Positions 8,848-17,554 are shown, numbered from the stretch's first letter. The stretch is DNA of 64,000 bases from Mesorhizobium sp. M2E.F.Ca.ET.219.01.1.1 (GCF_004016445.2 NZ_SADT02000002.1:310001-374000); one strand, 5' to 3'. The notes: generated by a model from the sequence alone, not told the origin. Translations and numbers: made by a program.

Positions 8848-9951
8848 TCAGCCGATCTCGAAGAAGGGTTCGCCGAGCAGGCCGGGGTCCACGTCGATGC
8901 CGAGGCCGGGGCCGTCGGGAATGCCCATATGGCTGCCGCTTACCGGAGGTGCGTTGGTGGCCGTGCGCACCGTCACCCATTCGTGGAAGGCGATGGCATG
9001 CAGCCGGCGCTCCGCCGGCGTCGACAGCGACAGATGCGCCATGGCGGCGGTGTCGATCTCTGCGCCGCCCGTATCCTCGACCGTGATCATGAAGCCGAGA
9101 TCGACGGCGACGTCGCGGATCAGCCGCGTCTGCGTCACACCGCCGAGCCGCGAGATCTTCAGTGTCAGGCCGTCGGCAGCACCTCGGCGGTGGATTTCCA
9201 GCATCTCGCCCAGCGAGGTGACGGACTCGTCCAACACCATCGGCTTGTCGAGCATGCGGCGCACCGACATGTTCTCATCCAGCGTCGTGCAGGGCTGCTC
9301 GAACGTGTAGTCGATGCCGCGCGTGGCATCGGCGAACTGGCGCGCCTGGTAGGGCGTCCAGCCAGCATTGGCGTCGCAGAAGATCACCGTGCCTTTCGGC
9401 ACGGCGGCGGCAACCGTCGTCACCCGCTCGATGTCGTCATGCACATTGCCGCCGACCTTGACCTGCAGGCGGCGGCAGCCTTCGGCGATGATCCGCTTGG
9501 CCAAAGCCGCCATCTGGTCGAGCGTGCCGTGGGTGACGACCCGGTAGGTCTCCGCCATATCGCTTTCGCGGCCGCCGAGCATGGTCACCAATGGCACATC
9601 GGCCGCGCGGGCGGCGAGATCCCAGCACGCCATGTCGAGCGCGGACTTGATGTAGGGATGGCCCTTGAACACCGTGTCCATCAGCCGGCCGATGTGGGCC
9701 AGACCGCGCGGATCCTGGCCGATCAGATGCGGCGCGATTTCCGGCACGCCCGCGCGTGTTCCCGCCGGAAACGCGGCCGAGTAGAAATTGCCAAGCGGCG
9801 CCATCTCGCCCCAGCCGGTCAAGCCGCTGTCCGAGGTGATGGCGACGATCACCGCGTCGAAAGAGTCGGCGACGCGCCCCTTGGACATGCGGTAAGGCCC
9901 GTCCACGAAGGGCTGGACGACATAGTAGGCCTTGATGCTCTTGATCTTCAC
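8848..9951 (-). CDS. Enolase-superfamily (mandelate racemase/muconate lactonizing) enzyme 2
   Basis: 367-residue enolase-superfamily protein of the muconate-lactonizing type. Metal ligands D193 (FCDANAGW), E218 (FEQPC) and D241 (VLDESV) are all in place, and K265 (LTLKISRLGG) provides the usual base at the end of the sixth strand. On the second strand the KxK motif reads Q163-V-K165, so the first lysine is replaced by glutamine. The start is GTG at 9951. It lies 15 bases after the GntR gene and directly before enzyme 1, and is probably cotranscribed with both. The MLE-type active site suggests racemase, epimerase or dehydratase chemistry on an amino-acid-like carboxylate; this is inference. 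Confidence 0.9.
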   Translation of the reverse strand: MKIKSIKAYYVVQPFVDGPYRMSKGRVADSFDAVIVAITSDSGLTGWGEMAPLGNFYSAAFPAGTRAGVPEIAPHLIGQDPRGLAHIGRLMDTVFKGHPYIKSALDMACWDLAARAADVPLVTMLGGRESDMAETYRVVTHGTLDQMAALAKRIIAEGCRRLQVKVGGNVHDDIERVTTVAAAVPKGTVIFCDANAGWTPYQARQFADATRGIDYTFEQPCTTLDENMSVRRMLDKPMVLDESVTSLGEMLEIHRRGAADGLTLKISRLGGVTQTRLIRDVAVDLGFMITVEDTGGAEIDTAAMAHLSLSTPAERRLHAIAFHEWVTVRTATNAPPVSGSHMGIPDGPGLGIDVDPGLLGEPFFEIG

Positions 9952-9966
9952 TTTGCTGTCCGTCTG

Positions 9967-10656
9967 TCAGTTCTTCGATGCGCGCTTTTCGAGGCCGCGC
10001 GCATAGGCAAGAAGCTCCTCGAAATCGAGGTCGATATGCTCGCGCGCATGGCGCTGGGCGGCGCGCATGTCGGCACCTTTGAGCAGCGCCACATAGGTTT
10101 CGTGCACGTCCTCGGCCGGCACCGGTTCGTTGCGTGCGCGCTGATGCAGGGCGAAATACATCTGCAGCCGGCTGGTCAGCCGCTGCCAGGTCTCCAGCAG
10201 CACCGAATTGTCGGCCCACTCGTAGATCAGCCCATGCAACTGAAGCGCGGTCTCGATCTGGCGCGTGGTGTCGAGCGCCCGCGTCGCCTGTTTCACCGCC
10301 TCGTGGCGGCGGTCCAACTCGTCGAAGAAGCGTGGGTCGCGCTGCGGCCAGGCAAGCTCGATGGCGAATTCATCGAGCACCTTGTTGAGCGAATAGGCAT
10401 CGATGATGTCCTTGGCGGTGACGTCGATGACGAAAGTCCCGGCATAGGGAATGCTGGTCAGGATGCCTTCCTGCACCAGTTCGCGCATCGCCTCGCGCAG
10501 CGGCGCGCGGCTCACCCGCATCTGTTCCGAAATCCTGAGCTCGTTGAGCTTCTGCCCCGGTTCCAGCTGTCCGGTCAGGATGGCGCGCCTGAGCAGGGCG
10601 ACGATCTCCGCCCTGCGCGTCGTATCCGCGATCGGACTGAAATCCAGCTTTGCCAT
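9967..10656 (-). CDS. GntR-family transcriptional regulator, FCD (FadR) subfamily
   Basis: 229-residue regulator with an N-terminal winged helix-turn-helix (about residues 12-75, GQKLNELRISEQMRVSRAPL) and an all-helical FCD ligand domain carrying the metal-binding acidic and histidine residues typical of the subfamily. The reading frame is open further upstream, but the family profile and the spacing to a G-rich ribosome site favour the ATG at 10656. It heads the gene set GntR - enolase enzyme 2 - enolase enzyme 1 - importer. A perfect 16-base palindrome 36 bases upstream is its likely operator, so it probably represses its own operon until an intermediate binds. Confidence 0.92.
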   Translation of the reverse strand: MAKLDFSPIADTTRRAEIVALLRRAILTGQLEPGQKLNELRISEQMRVSRAPLREAMRELVQEGILTSIPYAGTFVIDVTAKDIIDAYSLNKVLDEFAIELAWPQRDPRFFDELDRRHEAVKQATRALDTTRQIETALQLHGLIYEWADNSVLLETWQRLTSRLQMYFALHQRARNEPVPAEDVHETYVALLKGADMRAAQRHAREHIDLDFEELLAYARGLEKRASKN

Positions 10657-10692
10657 AGGTCGACCCCCGGGAGGAATTTCTGCAAGACAAGC

Positions 10693-10708
10693 AGATTGTC
10701 GACAATCT
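10693..10708. promoter_or_regulatory. Perfect palindrome, likely GntR/FCD operator
   Basis: The 16-base sequence AGATTGTCGACAATCT is its own reverse complement. Its core TGTCGACA fits the known yGTM-KACr form of FCD-type GntR operators. It lies just upstream of the GntR gene at 9967-10656, in the 231-base gap before the oxygenase gene. Confidence 0.65.
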
Positions 10709-10887
10709 AACAAGAGCTTATTTTTGACCGAGATCGGCAGATTGCGGAGACTGTTTCGAAATTCGCTCTGGCCAGTCATATGGTGGTGATTTCGAGAACC
10801 GGAGCGGAGCGGACATTTGGGTCCGTGAGCACCGGAAGCGCAGAAAGCGCCGCCAGATGGCCGCCGGAGTAGAATTTCCAAACAGTC

Positions 10888-11679
10888 TCAGGCGGCACGA
10901 CCGTAGAAGCCGATCCGCTCCTCGTCGGTAAACATCACGCCCGGACGTTCATAGTAGGAGAACACCGCGATCATGCGCTCGCGATTGCCCTCGACCGTGG
11001 TGACGCGATGCGCGGTGTTCTTGCCGCGGAAGACGTTCAGCGTGCCGGCCTTGATGCGCAGGATTTTTGCTTCGGGGTCGCGCCCCTCGAGCAGCTTGGC
11101 GACACCGTCATAGTTCGGGTCGTCGTCCGAGCGCAGGTCGGTGCGGTATTCGAAATCGCCGCCGATCTCGGGCGCTTGCAGCAACAGCGTCGTGGTGAAT
11201 TCCGAGCGGTCGAAATGCCAGTTGAGCGCTTCGCCGGCGCGGTAGCCCATGACATTGGCGCGGGCCAGCGGATCCTGCATGACATGCAATTGCGGCTTGT
11301 TCATCGTCGCCGCCAGGAACCGCACCAGCGGCGCGTATTCGTAGATCGAAAGGACGGTGCTGACCGGGATCTGGTCGGCGCAGACCGTATGGCTGATCGT
11401 CTCGACCTTGCGCAGTGCGGGGTGGTCCGGTGCGAGCTCCGGGATCGACGGCTTGAAGTAGATGTTGTGCATGCGCTTGTGGACATGCGAGCGCGTATCC
11501 ATCACCGGCCGGATTTCGGCGACCGCCTTCTCGGCGATGCCGGGGCGCAGGAACCCTTCCAGGTTGAACATGCCGTTTGCCGCGAGCGCCGCCTTGGACT
11601 CGTCCACCAGGCGCTGCCACTCAAGGCTGCCCTCGCGGTTCAGCGGATAGCGGTCCAGGTCGAGAATGGTTTCGATCAT
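10888..11679 (-). CDS. 2-oxoglutarate/Fe(II)-dependent oxygenase family protein
   Basis: 263-residue protein with the double-stranded beta-helix iron site: H155 and D157 in NWHFDRSEF, distal H224 in TAHRVTTVEG, and R234 as the likely 2-oxoglutarate anchor. The overall arrangement recalls the family that contains the free-amino-acid halogenases and hydroxylases of the BesD/HalD type. Since the second iron ligand is Asp and not Gly, hydroxylation is expected here and halogenation is not. The ATG at 11679 is preceded by GGAGG at a 5-base distance; an in-frame TTG 12 bases earlier overlaps that ribosome site and is rejected. It is divergent from a LysR gene that probably controls it. A free amino acid is the most likely substrate, but this is inference. 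Confidence 0.8.
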   Translation of the reverse strand: MIETILDLDRYPLNREGSLEWQRLVDESKAALAANGMFNLEGFLRPGIAEKAVAEIRPVMDTRSHVHKRMHNIYFKPSIPELAPDHPALRKVETISHTVCADQIPVSTVLSIYEYAPLVRFLAATMNKPQLHVMQDPLARANVMGYRAGEALNWHFDRSEFTTTLLLQAPEIGGDFEYRTDLRSDDDPNYDGVAKLLEGRDPEAKILRIKAGTLNVFRGKNTAHRVTTVEGNRERMIAVFSYYERPGVMFTDEERIGFYGRAA

Positions 11680-11709
11680 TGCGTCCTCCAAAATCTGAGG
11701 ACACTACAC

Positions 11710-11767
11710 GCCAAGGAAAACTTTGCCGCAACGCGGAAAATTGTTAGGCTCGGCCAAGAAAAACTTT
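11710..11767. promoter_or_regulatory. Pair of direct repeats in the oxygenase/LysR divergent promoter
   Basis: GCCAAGGAAAACTTT at 11710-11724 and GCCAAGAAAAACTTT at 11753-11767 differ by one base and start 43 bases apart, close to four helical turns. They fill the 100-base gap between the oxygenase gene and the LysR gene and are the likely binding sites of that LysR protein. Confidence 0.5.
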
Positions 11768-11779
11768 CGAGGATAGGCC

Positions 11780-12715
11780 GTGGAAAAGCTTCCGCCATTG
11801 AACGCGATGAGGGCTTTCGAGGTCGCGGCCCGTGCCGGTTCCTTCACGCTTGCCGCCACCGAACTCGGCGTGTCATCGGCCGCGGTCAGCCAGCAGATAC
11901 GCAATCTGGAAGACTGGTTCGGCAAGCAGCTCTTTATGCGCAACGGCAACCGCATCGCGCTGACCGATGCCGGCCATGCCATCTATCCGCAGACGGCGCA
12001 TGCACTGGGCGAGATCGCGGCTGTCGGCAGGCGCATGCTGGAAGGTGGCCTGCGCACGCGCCTTGTGGTCAGCGTGCCGTTCTCCCTGGCCGAGTTGTGG
12101 CTGGCGCCCAAGCTTGCCGTTCTGCTCGACGGCTTTCCGCGGATGGCGATCGATGTCCGCGTCGAGGACGATCCCGTCGACGTCGTGCGCCAGAACATCG
12201 ATCTGCGCATCTCCTATGGCGATTATCACTATCCGGCGCTGAAGATGGTGCGGCTCGTTCACGACGAGGTGCTGCCGGTTGCGTCGCCCGGCTTCTGGCA
12301 GCGCCACGGGAACGGGTCGTCCGGCCTCGCCGATATGCATGAAAGCCATTTCATCCACACCAACTGGGGTCCCAACTACGCCTCGCATCCGAGCTGGGCG
12401 GACTGGTTCGCGGCCGCTGGGGGCGGCCGCGCGCCCGATCCATCGCATGGCCGCCGCGTCGGCCTCTCCAGCCTGGCGATCGGCGCGGCAAGGCTGGGGC
12501 TGGGGGTAGCTTTGGGACAGAAGGCGATGGCGAATGCGGATCTCGAGGCCGGCCGGTTGATCGCGCTGTCTTCCGTCTCCGTCCGCCTGGGTCAGCCCTA
12601 TTGCGCCTTCATGCTGCCGGCCAAGGCGGAACGCGCCGACATTGCCGGCCTCGTCGAGTTGCTGGCGAGCAATCCCGGCAGGCCCCGCACGGAACCGGCA
12701 TCGGGAGCCGTCTGA
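11780..12715 (+). CDS. LysR-family transcriptional regulator (GcvA-like)
   Basis: 311-residue LysR regulator beginning MEKLPPLNAMRAFEVAARAG, the N-terminus typical of the GcvA/AmpR branch. The DNA-binding helices lie at about residues 20-45 (TLAATELGVSSAAVSQQIRN) and the effector domain follows. The start is GTG at 11780. It is divergent from the 2-oxoglutarate oxygenase gene with only 100 bases between start codons, so the oxygenase is the likely target. Confidence 0.9.
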   Translation: MEKLPPLNAMRAFEVAARAGSFTLAATELGVSSAAVSQQIRNLEDWFGKQLFMRNGNRIALTDAGHAIYPQTAHALGEIAAVGRRMLEGGLRTRLVVSVPFSLAELWLAPKLAVLLDGFPRMAIDVRVEDDPVDVVRQNIDLRISYGDYHYPALKMVRLVHDEVLPVASPGFWQRHGNGSSGLADMHESHFIHTNWGPNYASHPSWADWFAAAGGGRAPDPSHGRRVGLSSLAIGAARLGLGVALGQKAMANADLEAGRLIALSSVSVRLGQPYCAFMLPAKAERADIAGLVELLASNPGRPRTEPASGAV

Positions 12716-12723
12716 CAACTCAT

Positions 12724-12763
12724 AAAAAAACGGCGCCCTCGACGTGGGAGTCGAGGGCGCCGT
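12724..12763 (-). terminator. Rho-independent terminator of the RND operon
   Basis: A perfect 14-base-pair stem (12730-12743 with 12750-12763) and a 6-base loop, followed on the minus strand by seven T residues. It lies 24 bases past the stop of the RND adaptor gene and closes that minus-strand operon. Confidence 0.9.
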
Positions 12764-12787
12764 CGGACCGGAAACTGATGGGGGTTA

Positions 12788-13936
12788 TCAGCTGGCCGGT
12801 TTCGGTTGCGGCAAGGGAGAAACCGGCATTCCGGGTCCGATCTTCTGCAGATTGCCCGTGATCACCTGGTCGGTCTCTGAGATGCCGGAGGTCACGGAAA
12901 TCAGGTCGCCATCGGTCGGCCCGAGCGACACCAGCTTCTGGTCGACTGTGTTGCCCTTGCCGATGACATAGAGGTACTTGCCGAGCTGGCTGGAGCCCAG
13001 CGCCACCTGCGGCACCATCAGCGTGTTGGGCTGCTCCTTCACATGCAGCCGCACCCGCACATATTGTCCCGGCAGCAGCGTGAACTTGGCGTTGCCGATC
13101 GTGGCGCGCGCCGTGATCGTGCCGGTCGAGTGGTCGATCGTGTTGTCGATGAAGGTCAGCTCCCCCTTCTGGCTCGGCACCGTATCGCCGGGCAACAGCA
13201 CATCGACGGCGATCGGGCCGGCGGCCTTCGCCTGCTCGATCTGGACGAGGTCGGTCTCGCTCGGATTGAAGGTCACATAGATCGGGTCGAGCTGCACCAG
13301 CGTGTTGAGCACCGTGCCGGCGACGCTGACCAGCGTGCCGACCGAGGCCTGGTTGCGGCCGATGCGGCCCGGGAAGGGCGCTTTGATCTCGGCGTAACCG
13401 AGATTGAGCTCGGCCGTCCGCACCGCCGCCTGGTCGACGGCAAGGGCAGCCTGCGCCGAGCGCAGATTACTGGTGCGCTGGTCGAAGCTGTCCTTGTCGA
13501 GATAGCCGGCCTTGGCGAGGTCGGTGCCGCGGCCGAGATTGGACTTTGCATATTCGAGCGTCGCGGTATCGCGCTGCACCTGCGCCTTCGCCTGGTCGAG
13601 CGAGGCCTGATAGTCATCGGGCGCGATGCGGTAGAGCATGTCGCCCTGCTTCACGTCGCTGCCGTCGGCCGCGGTCTGCTCCTGCAGATAACCCGGCACG
13701 CGGGCCTGCAGCGTGATGCTGCGGATCGACTCCACCCGCGCGGCGTAGTCCAGATAGATCGGCAGCGTCTTCTTCACGACGTTCACCACCGGCACCGGCA
13801 TGACGAAGGCCGCCGGCGCGGGCGCTGCGCCCGCCGTGCCGCCGCCGAGATAGCCCGGATTCAGCAGGTGGACGCTTGCCACCGAGATCGCGCCAAGCAC
13901 AACGGCCGTTCCTAAAGCGATTTTCCATTTACGCAT
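12788..13936 (-). CDS. RND efflux pump periplasmic adaptor (membrane fusion protein)
   Basis: 382-residue membrane fusion protein of the AcrA/MexA family, linking the inner-membrane RND pump to an outer-membrane channel. An N-terminal signal anchor (about residues 5-25, without a lipobox cysteine) is followed by the barrel-sandwich/lipoyl half motifs (ARVPGYLQEQ and AEIKAPFPGRIGRNQ), an alpha-helical hairpin between them and the beta-barrel and membrane-proximal domains. The ATG at 13936 has GGAGA ahead of it; a TTG 12 bases upstream would overlap that site. It lies 33 bases after the RND pump gene. No outer-membrane channel gene is present, so the pump probably uses a TolC-like protein encoded elsewhere. 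Confidence 0.95.
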   Translation of the reverse strand: MRKWKIALGTAVVLGAISVASVHLLNPGYLGGGTAGAAPAPAAFVMPVPVVNVVKKTLPIYLDYAARVESIRSITLQARVPGYLQEQTAADGSDVKQGDMLYRIAPDDYQASLDQAKAQVQRDTATLEYAKSNLGRGTDLAKAGYLDKDSFDQRTSNLRSAQAALAVDQAAVRTAELNLGYAEIKAPFPGRIGRNQASVGTLVSVAGTVLNTLVQLDPIYVTFNPSETDLVQIEQAKAAGPIAVDVLLPGDTVPSQKGELTFIDNTIDHSTGTITARATIGNAKFTLLPGQYVRVRLHVKEQPNTLMVPQVALGSSQLGKYLYVIGKGNTVDQKLVSLGPTDGDLISVTSGISETDQVITGNLQKIGPGMPVSPLPQPKPAS

Positions 13937-13969
13937 TTTGGTCTCCAATCCTATTCGGCCGCCTGCGAG

Positions 13970-16900
13970 CTATTCAGCCGCCTGGGCGAGCGGCTGAAGC
14001 GCCGGCTCCGCGGTCGGTTCGATTTCTTGCTGCTGAGGGGCGTCGTGGTGTCCCTTGGCTGGTTCCTTTTCGCCGCGCTCGCGCAGCTGTTCGATCACCG
14101 CGTAGAAGACTGGCACGAAGACCAGCGACAGGATGGTCGCCGCCACCATGCCGCCGAAGACGGTGGTGCCGATCGACTGCCGGCTGGCCGCACCCGCGCC
14201 CGTCGCGAACATCAGCGGCAGCACGCCGAGGATGAAGGCGAAGGCGGTCATCAGGATCGGCCGCAACCTGAGCCTCGCCGCTTCCATCGCCGCATCGACG
14301 ATGGTCAGGCCTTCCTCGCGCCGTCGCCTTGCGAACTCGACGATCAGGATCGCGTTCTTGGCCGCCAGGCCGATCAGCATGACAAAGCCGATCTGCGAGT
14401 AGACGTCGATCTGCATGCCGCGCAGCAACAGCACGACGAAGGCGCCGAACAGAGCGAGCGGCACGGCGAGCAACACCATGAAGGGCATCGCCCAGCTTTC
14501 ATACTGCGCCGCCAGGATCAGGAAGACGAACACGATCGCCAGCCCGAACACGACCGAGGCGATCGATCCGGCCTTGAGCTCCTGGAAGGTGATGCCGGTC
14601 CATTCGTAGCCGAAGTCGCGCGGCAGCACGTTCGCCGCCGCCCGCTCCATCGCCGCCACCGCCTGTCCGGACGAGAAGCCGGGGGCAGCACCGCCATTGA
14701 TCAGGGCCGACGCATTGTTGTTGTAATGCGGCACGGTCTCCGGTCCGACGATCGGCACAAGCTTGCCCAACGTGTTCAGCGGCACCATGCCGCCCGACGC
14801 GTTGCGCACATAAAGCCTGGAGATGTCGGTCGCGTCGGCGCGCGCGTCCTTGTCCGCCTGGATGGTCACGCGGAAGGTGCGGCCGAACAGGTTGAAGTCG
14901 TTGACGTAGAGCGAGCCGAGATAGATCTGCAAGGTGTTGAAGACATCCGGCAGGTTGAGGCCGAGAAGCTTGGCCTTGTTGCGGTCGAGGTCGTAGTTGA
15001 ACTGCGGCGTCGAGGTCGAGAAGGACGAGAACAGCTGCTGCGGGTTGAGCTCCGGCTGCTTGCGCGCCTCGGCGATCAACGCCTGCGTGACCTCGTTGAG
15101 CGCGGCGCTGCCGCGACCGGAGAGGTCCTCCACCTGGAACTCGAAGCCACCGGTGGTGCCGAGGCCCGGGATCGAGGGCGGGTCGAAGGACAGCGCGAAC
15201 GCGTCCGGCATCTGCAGCAGCTTGCCACGCACCTGCTCGACCAGTTTCGACGCATTCTGGTCGGGACCGCGCTGGTCCCATGGCTTCAGAATGGCGAACT
15301 CCACCGCCGAATTGGACTGCGCGGCGCTGGTCAGGAAGTTGAGGCCGCTGATCGAGCCGACGATGTCGACGCCGGGCGTGTTCTGCAGGATGTCGCGCGC
15401 CTTCTGCGCCACCGCGTCGGTGCGCTCAAGCGAGGCGCCGTCCGGCAGCTGGATGACGACGAAGAAATAGCCCTGGTCCTCCACGGGGAGGAAGGTCGAA
15501 GGCAGTTTCTGCCAGACGAAATAGGTGGCGACGAGGCCGGCCGCGAACAGCCCAAGCATGATCCAGCGCAGCTTGATCAGGATGCGCACACCATGGGCAT
15601 AGGCATGCGACAGCCAGTCGAAGCCGGCGTTGAACCAGCGGAACAGCACGAACTGCGTCTCGCCGCGATGGCGCAGGAACGCGGCGCTCAGGGCGGGCGA
15701 CAGCGTCAGCGAGTTGAAGGCCGAGATGCCGACCGAGATCGCCACTGTCAGTGCGAACTGGTTGTAGAGCCGGCCGGAAACGCCGGGGATGAAGGCGACG
15801 GGGACGAACACCGCCATCAGCACCGCCGTGGTGGCGATGATCGGTCCCGTCACTTCGGCCATCGCCGCGCGCGTTGCGGCAAGCGGCTTGAGCCCGGCCT
15901 CCAGCTGTCGCTCGACATTCTCGACAACGACGATCGCGTCGTCGACGACGAGGCCGATCGCCAGCACCATGCCGAGCAGGGAGAGCATGTTGAGCGAGAA
16001 GCCCAGCATATACATGATCGCCAGCGTCGCGATCAGCGACACGGGGATGGCGATGGTCGGAATGATGGTCGTGCGCCAGCTCTGCAGGAAGATGAACACC
16101 ACCGCCACGACCAGCACCAGCGCCTCGCCGAGCGTGATCAGCACGTCATGCATCGAGGCCGACACGAAGCGCGTCGTGTCGTAGTGCATGGCGTAGTGGA
16201 CGCCCTTCGGGAAACGCTGCGACAGCTCCTGCATCTTGTCCTTGACCCGCTGCTGCAGGTCGAGAGCGTTGGAGCCGGGCATCTGGTAGACGGCGAGCAC
16301 CACGGTCGGGTCCTTGCCGAAGAAGGCGGATGACGAATATTGCAGCGCGCCGAGCTCGATTCGCGCGACGTCGCGCAGCCTAACGAGCGAGCCGTTCTGC
16401 GAATTGGCGCGCACGACGATGTCGCCGAATTCCTTCGGGTCGCTCAGGCGGCCGACCGCGTTGACCTGCATCTCGAAGGCGGTGCCGGCGGGCGCCGGCG
16501 ACTGGCCGATCTTGCCGGCCGCGACCTGCACGTTCTGTTCGGCGATGGCGTTCTGGACGTCGACGGCGGTGATGCCGAGATTGGCCAGTTTGTCCGGGTC
16601 GAGCCAGACGCGCATCGAATAGCGGCGCTCGCCGAAGATCTGCACGTCGCCGACGCCTGGCAGGCGCTTCAGCGGATCGACCACCTGCAGATAGGCGAGG
16701 TTGCTCAGCGCCACCGGATCGACCGAGCCGTCCGGCGAGGTGAGGTCGACGATCAGCACGAAATTGGGGTTCTGCTTCTTGATCGTCACACCGCCCTGAT
16801 TGACGATTGCCGGCAGGGAGGATGCCGCTTGGCTGACGCGATTCTGCACATCGACCGCCGCCGTGCTCAGCGGGTAGCCGACGTCGAAGGTGATGGTGAT

Positions 16901-17167
16901 GGTGGACGAGCCGTCATTCGAGCTCGTCGACGACATGTAGGTCATGCCTTGCACGCCGTTGATCTGCTGCTCCAGCGGCGTGGTGACCGTGTCGGCCACG
17001 ACCTGCGCGCTGGCGCCCGGATAGTGGGCGCTGACCACGACCTGCGGCGGCGTGATGTCGGGGAACTGCGAGACCGGCAGAAGGAAATAAGCGATCGCGC
17101 CGGCGAGCACCATGATGATGGCGATCGCAGACGCAAAGATCGGACGGTGAACGAAGAAATTTACCAT
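13970..17167 (-). CDS. RND multidrug efflux transporter (HAE1/AcrB family)
   Basis: 1065-residue inner-membrane proton antiporter, the normal length for AcrB/MexB proteins. It starts MVNFFVHRPIFASAIAIIMV, which is diagnostic of the family. The proton-relay aspartates are in GLVVDDAIVVVENVER on helix 4 and the matching lysine in GLAAKNAILIVEFARRRREEG on helix 10 (both parts seen in separate segments). Two large periplasmic loops and 12 membrane helices can be traced. It exports drugs or other amphiphiles together with the adaptor gene downstream. Its start overlaps the end of a 79-residue gene by 7 bases, and the divergent TetR gene probably represses the unit. Confidence 0.96.
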   Translation of the reverse strand: MVNFFVHRPIFASAIAIIMVLAGAIAYFLLPVSQFPDITPPQVVVSAHYPGASAQVVADTVTTPLEQQINGVQGMTYMSSTSSNDGSSTITITFDVGYPLSTAAVDVQNRVSQAASSLPAIVNQGGVTIKKQNPNFVLIVDLTSPDGSVDPVALSNLAYLQVVDPLKRLPGVGDVQIFGERRYSMRVWLDPDKLANLGITAVDVQNAIAEQNVQVAAGKIGQSPAPAGTAFEMQVNAVGRLSDPKEFGDIVVRANSQNGSLVRLRDVARIELGALQYSSSAFFGKDPTVVLAVYQMPGSNALDLQQRVKDKMQELSQRFPKGVHYAMHYDTTRFVSASMHDVLITLGEALVLVVAVVFIFLQSWRTTIIPTIAIPVSLIATLAIMYMLGFSLNMLSLLGMVLAIGLVVDDAIVVVENVERQLEAGLKPLAATRAAMAEVTGPIIATTAVLMAVFVPVAFIPGVSGRLYNQFALTVAISVGISAFNSLTLSPALSAAFLRHRGETQFVLFRWFNAGFDWLSHAYAHGVRILIKLRWIMLGLFAAGLVATYFVWQKLPSTFLPVEDQGYFFVVIQLPDGASLERTDAVAQKARDILQNTPGVDIVGSISGLNFLTSAAQSNSAVEFAILKPWDQRGPDQNASKLVEQVRGKLLQMPDAFALSFDPPSIPGLGTTGGFEFQVEDLSGRGSAALNEVTQALIAEARKQPELNPQQLFSSFSTSTPQFNYDLDRNKAKLLGLNLPDVFNTLQIYLGSLYVNDFNLFGRTFRVTIQADKDARADATDISRLYVRNASGGMVPLNTLGKLVPIVGPETVPHYNNNASALINGGAAPGFSSGQAVAAMERAAANVLPRDFGYEWTGITFQELKAGSIASVVFGLAIVFVFLILAAQYESWAMPFMVLLAVPLALFGAFVVLLLRGMQIDVYSQIGFVMLIGLAAKNAILIVEFARRRREEGLTIVDAAMEAARLRLRPILMTAFAFILGVLPLMFATGAGAASRQSIGTTVFGGMVAATILSLVFVPVFYAVIEQLRERGEKEPAKGHHDAPQQQEIEPTAEPALQPLAQAAE

Positions 17168-17400
17168 GATGCGGACGCCTCGCCGAAGGGTTTTGCGAAA
17201 TGGCGCGTGCGCCGGGCCCGGCCGGAGCCGGAATCCGCCAGGAAGGATGGCAGGCCTTCCTCATCCGGCGCCTGTTCCGCCGCGCGCTGGCGCAGCATCC
17301 GCTCGAAGGCTTTGGGGTCGATCCCGTCCGCCTTCATCACCAGCCGGATCATCGGATCCCGGACGGCTTCGTCGATCGTCAGGTCTTTGCGCTTTTGCAT
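17161..17400 (-). CDS. Small conserved-looking hypothetical protein coupled to the RND pump gene
   Basis: 79-residue basic protein of unknown function. It begins MQKRKDLTIDEAVRDPMIRL, resembles no family I recognise, and has no membrane segment. An AGGAG stands 8 bases before its ATG. Its stop codon overlaps the ATG of the RND pump, which suggests translational coupling and makes it the first gene of the efflux operon. The N-terminal half is helical and charged, and the C-terminal tail is rich in R and S. It may be a leader gene or a small regulatory partner; neither is shown. Confidence 0.65.
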   Translation of the reverse strand: MQKRKDLTIDEAVRDPMIRLVMKADGIDPKAFERMLRQRAAEQAPDEEGLPSFLADSGSGRARRTRHFAKPFGEASASW

Positions 17401-17554
17401 AGGAGTGGCTCCTTGCCCGGTCCGTATCGGTTGATCACGGGCCGCTTTTTCTCTTTTTCACCGGCCGAAGCCGCATGACAGGCTGTTTTTTCGTCCTATC
17501 TCACTCTGGCAGGCTATCGGTGGGCCTTGTCGTTTGACGGGGAGTGATATAGGT

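Noticed and set aside
10657..10881. N-terminal extension of the GntR protein by 75 codons
   Set aside because: It would run through the palindromic operator and has no family similarity.
14027..16333. Open frame of 768 codons antisense to the RND pump gene
   Set aside because: Composition is dominated by R, D, H, Q and G as expected from reverse reading of a membrane protein; no domain recognisable.
16340..17434. Open frame of 364 codons on the plus strand across the RND pump start
   Set aside because: It overlaps both the pump gene and the coupled small gene in antisense and contains no domain.
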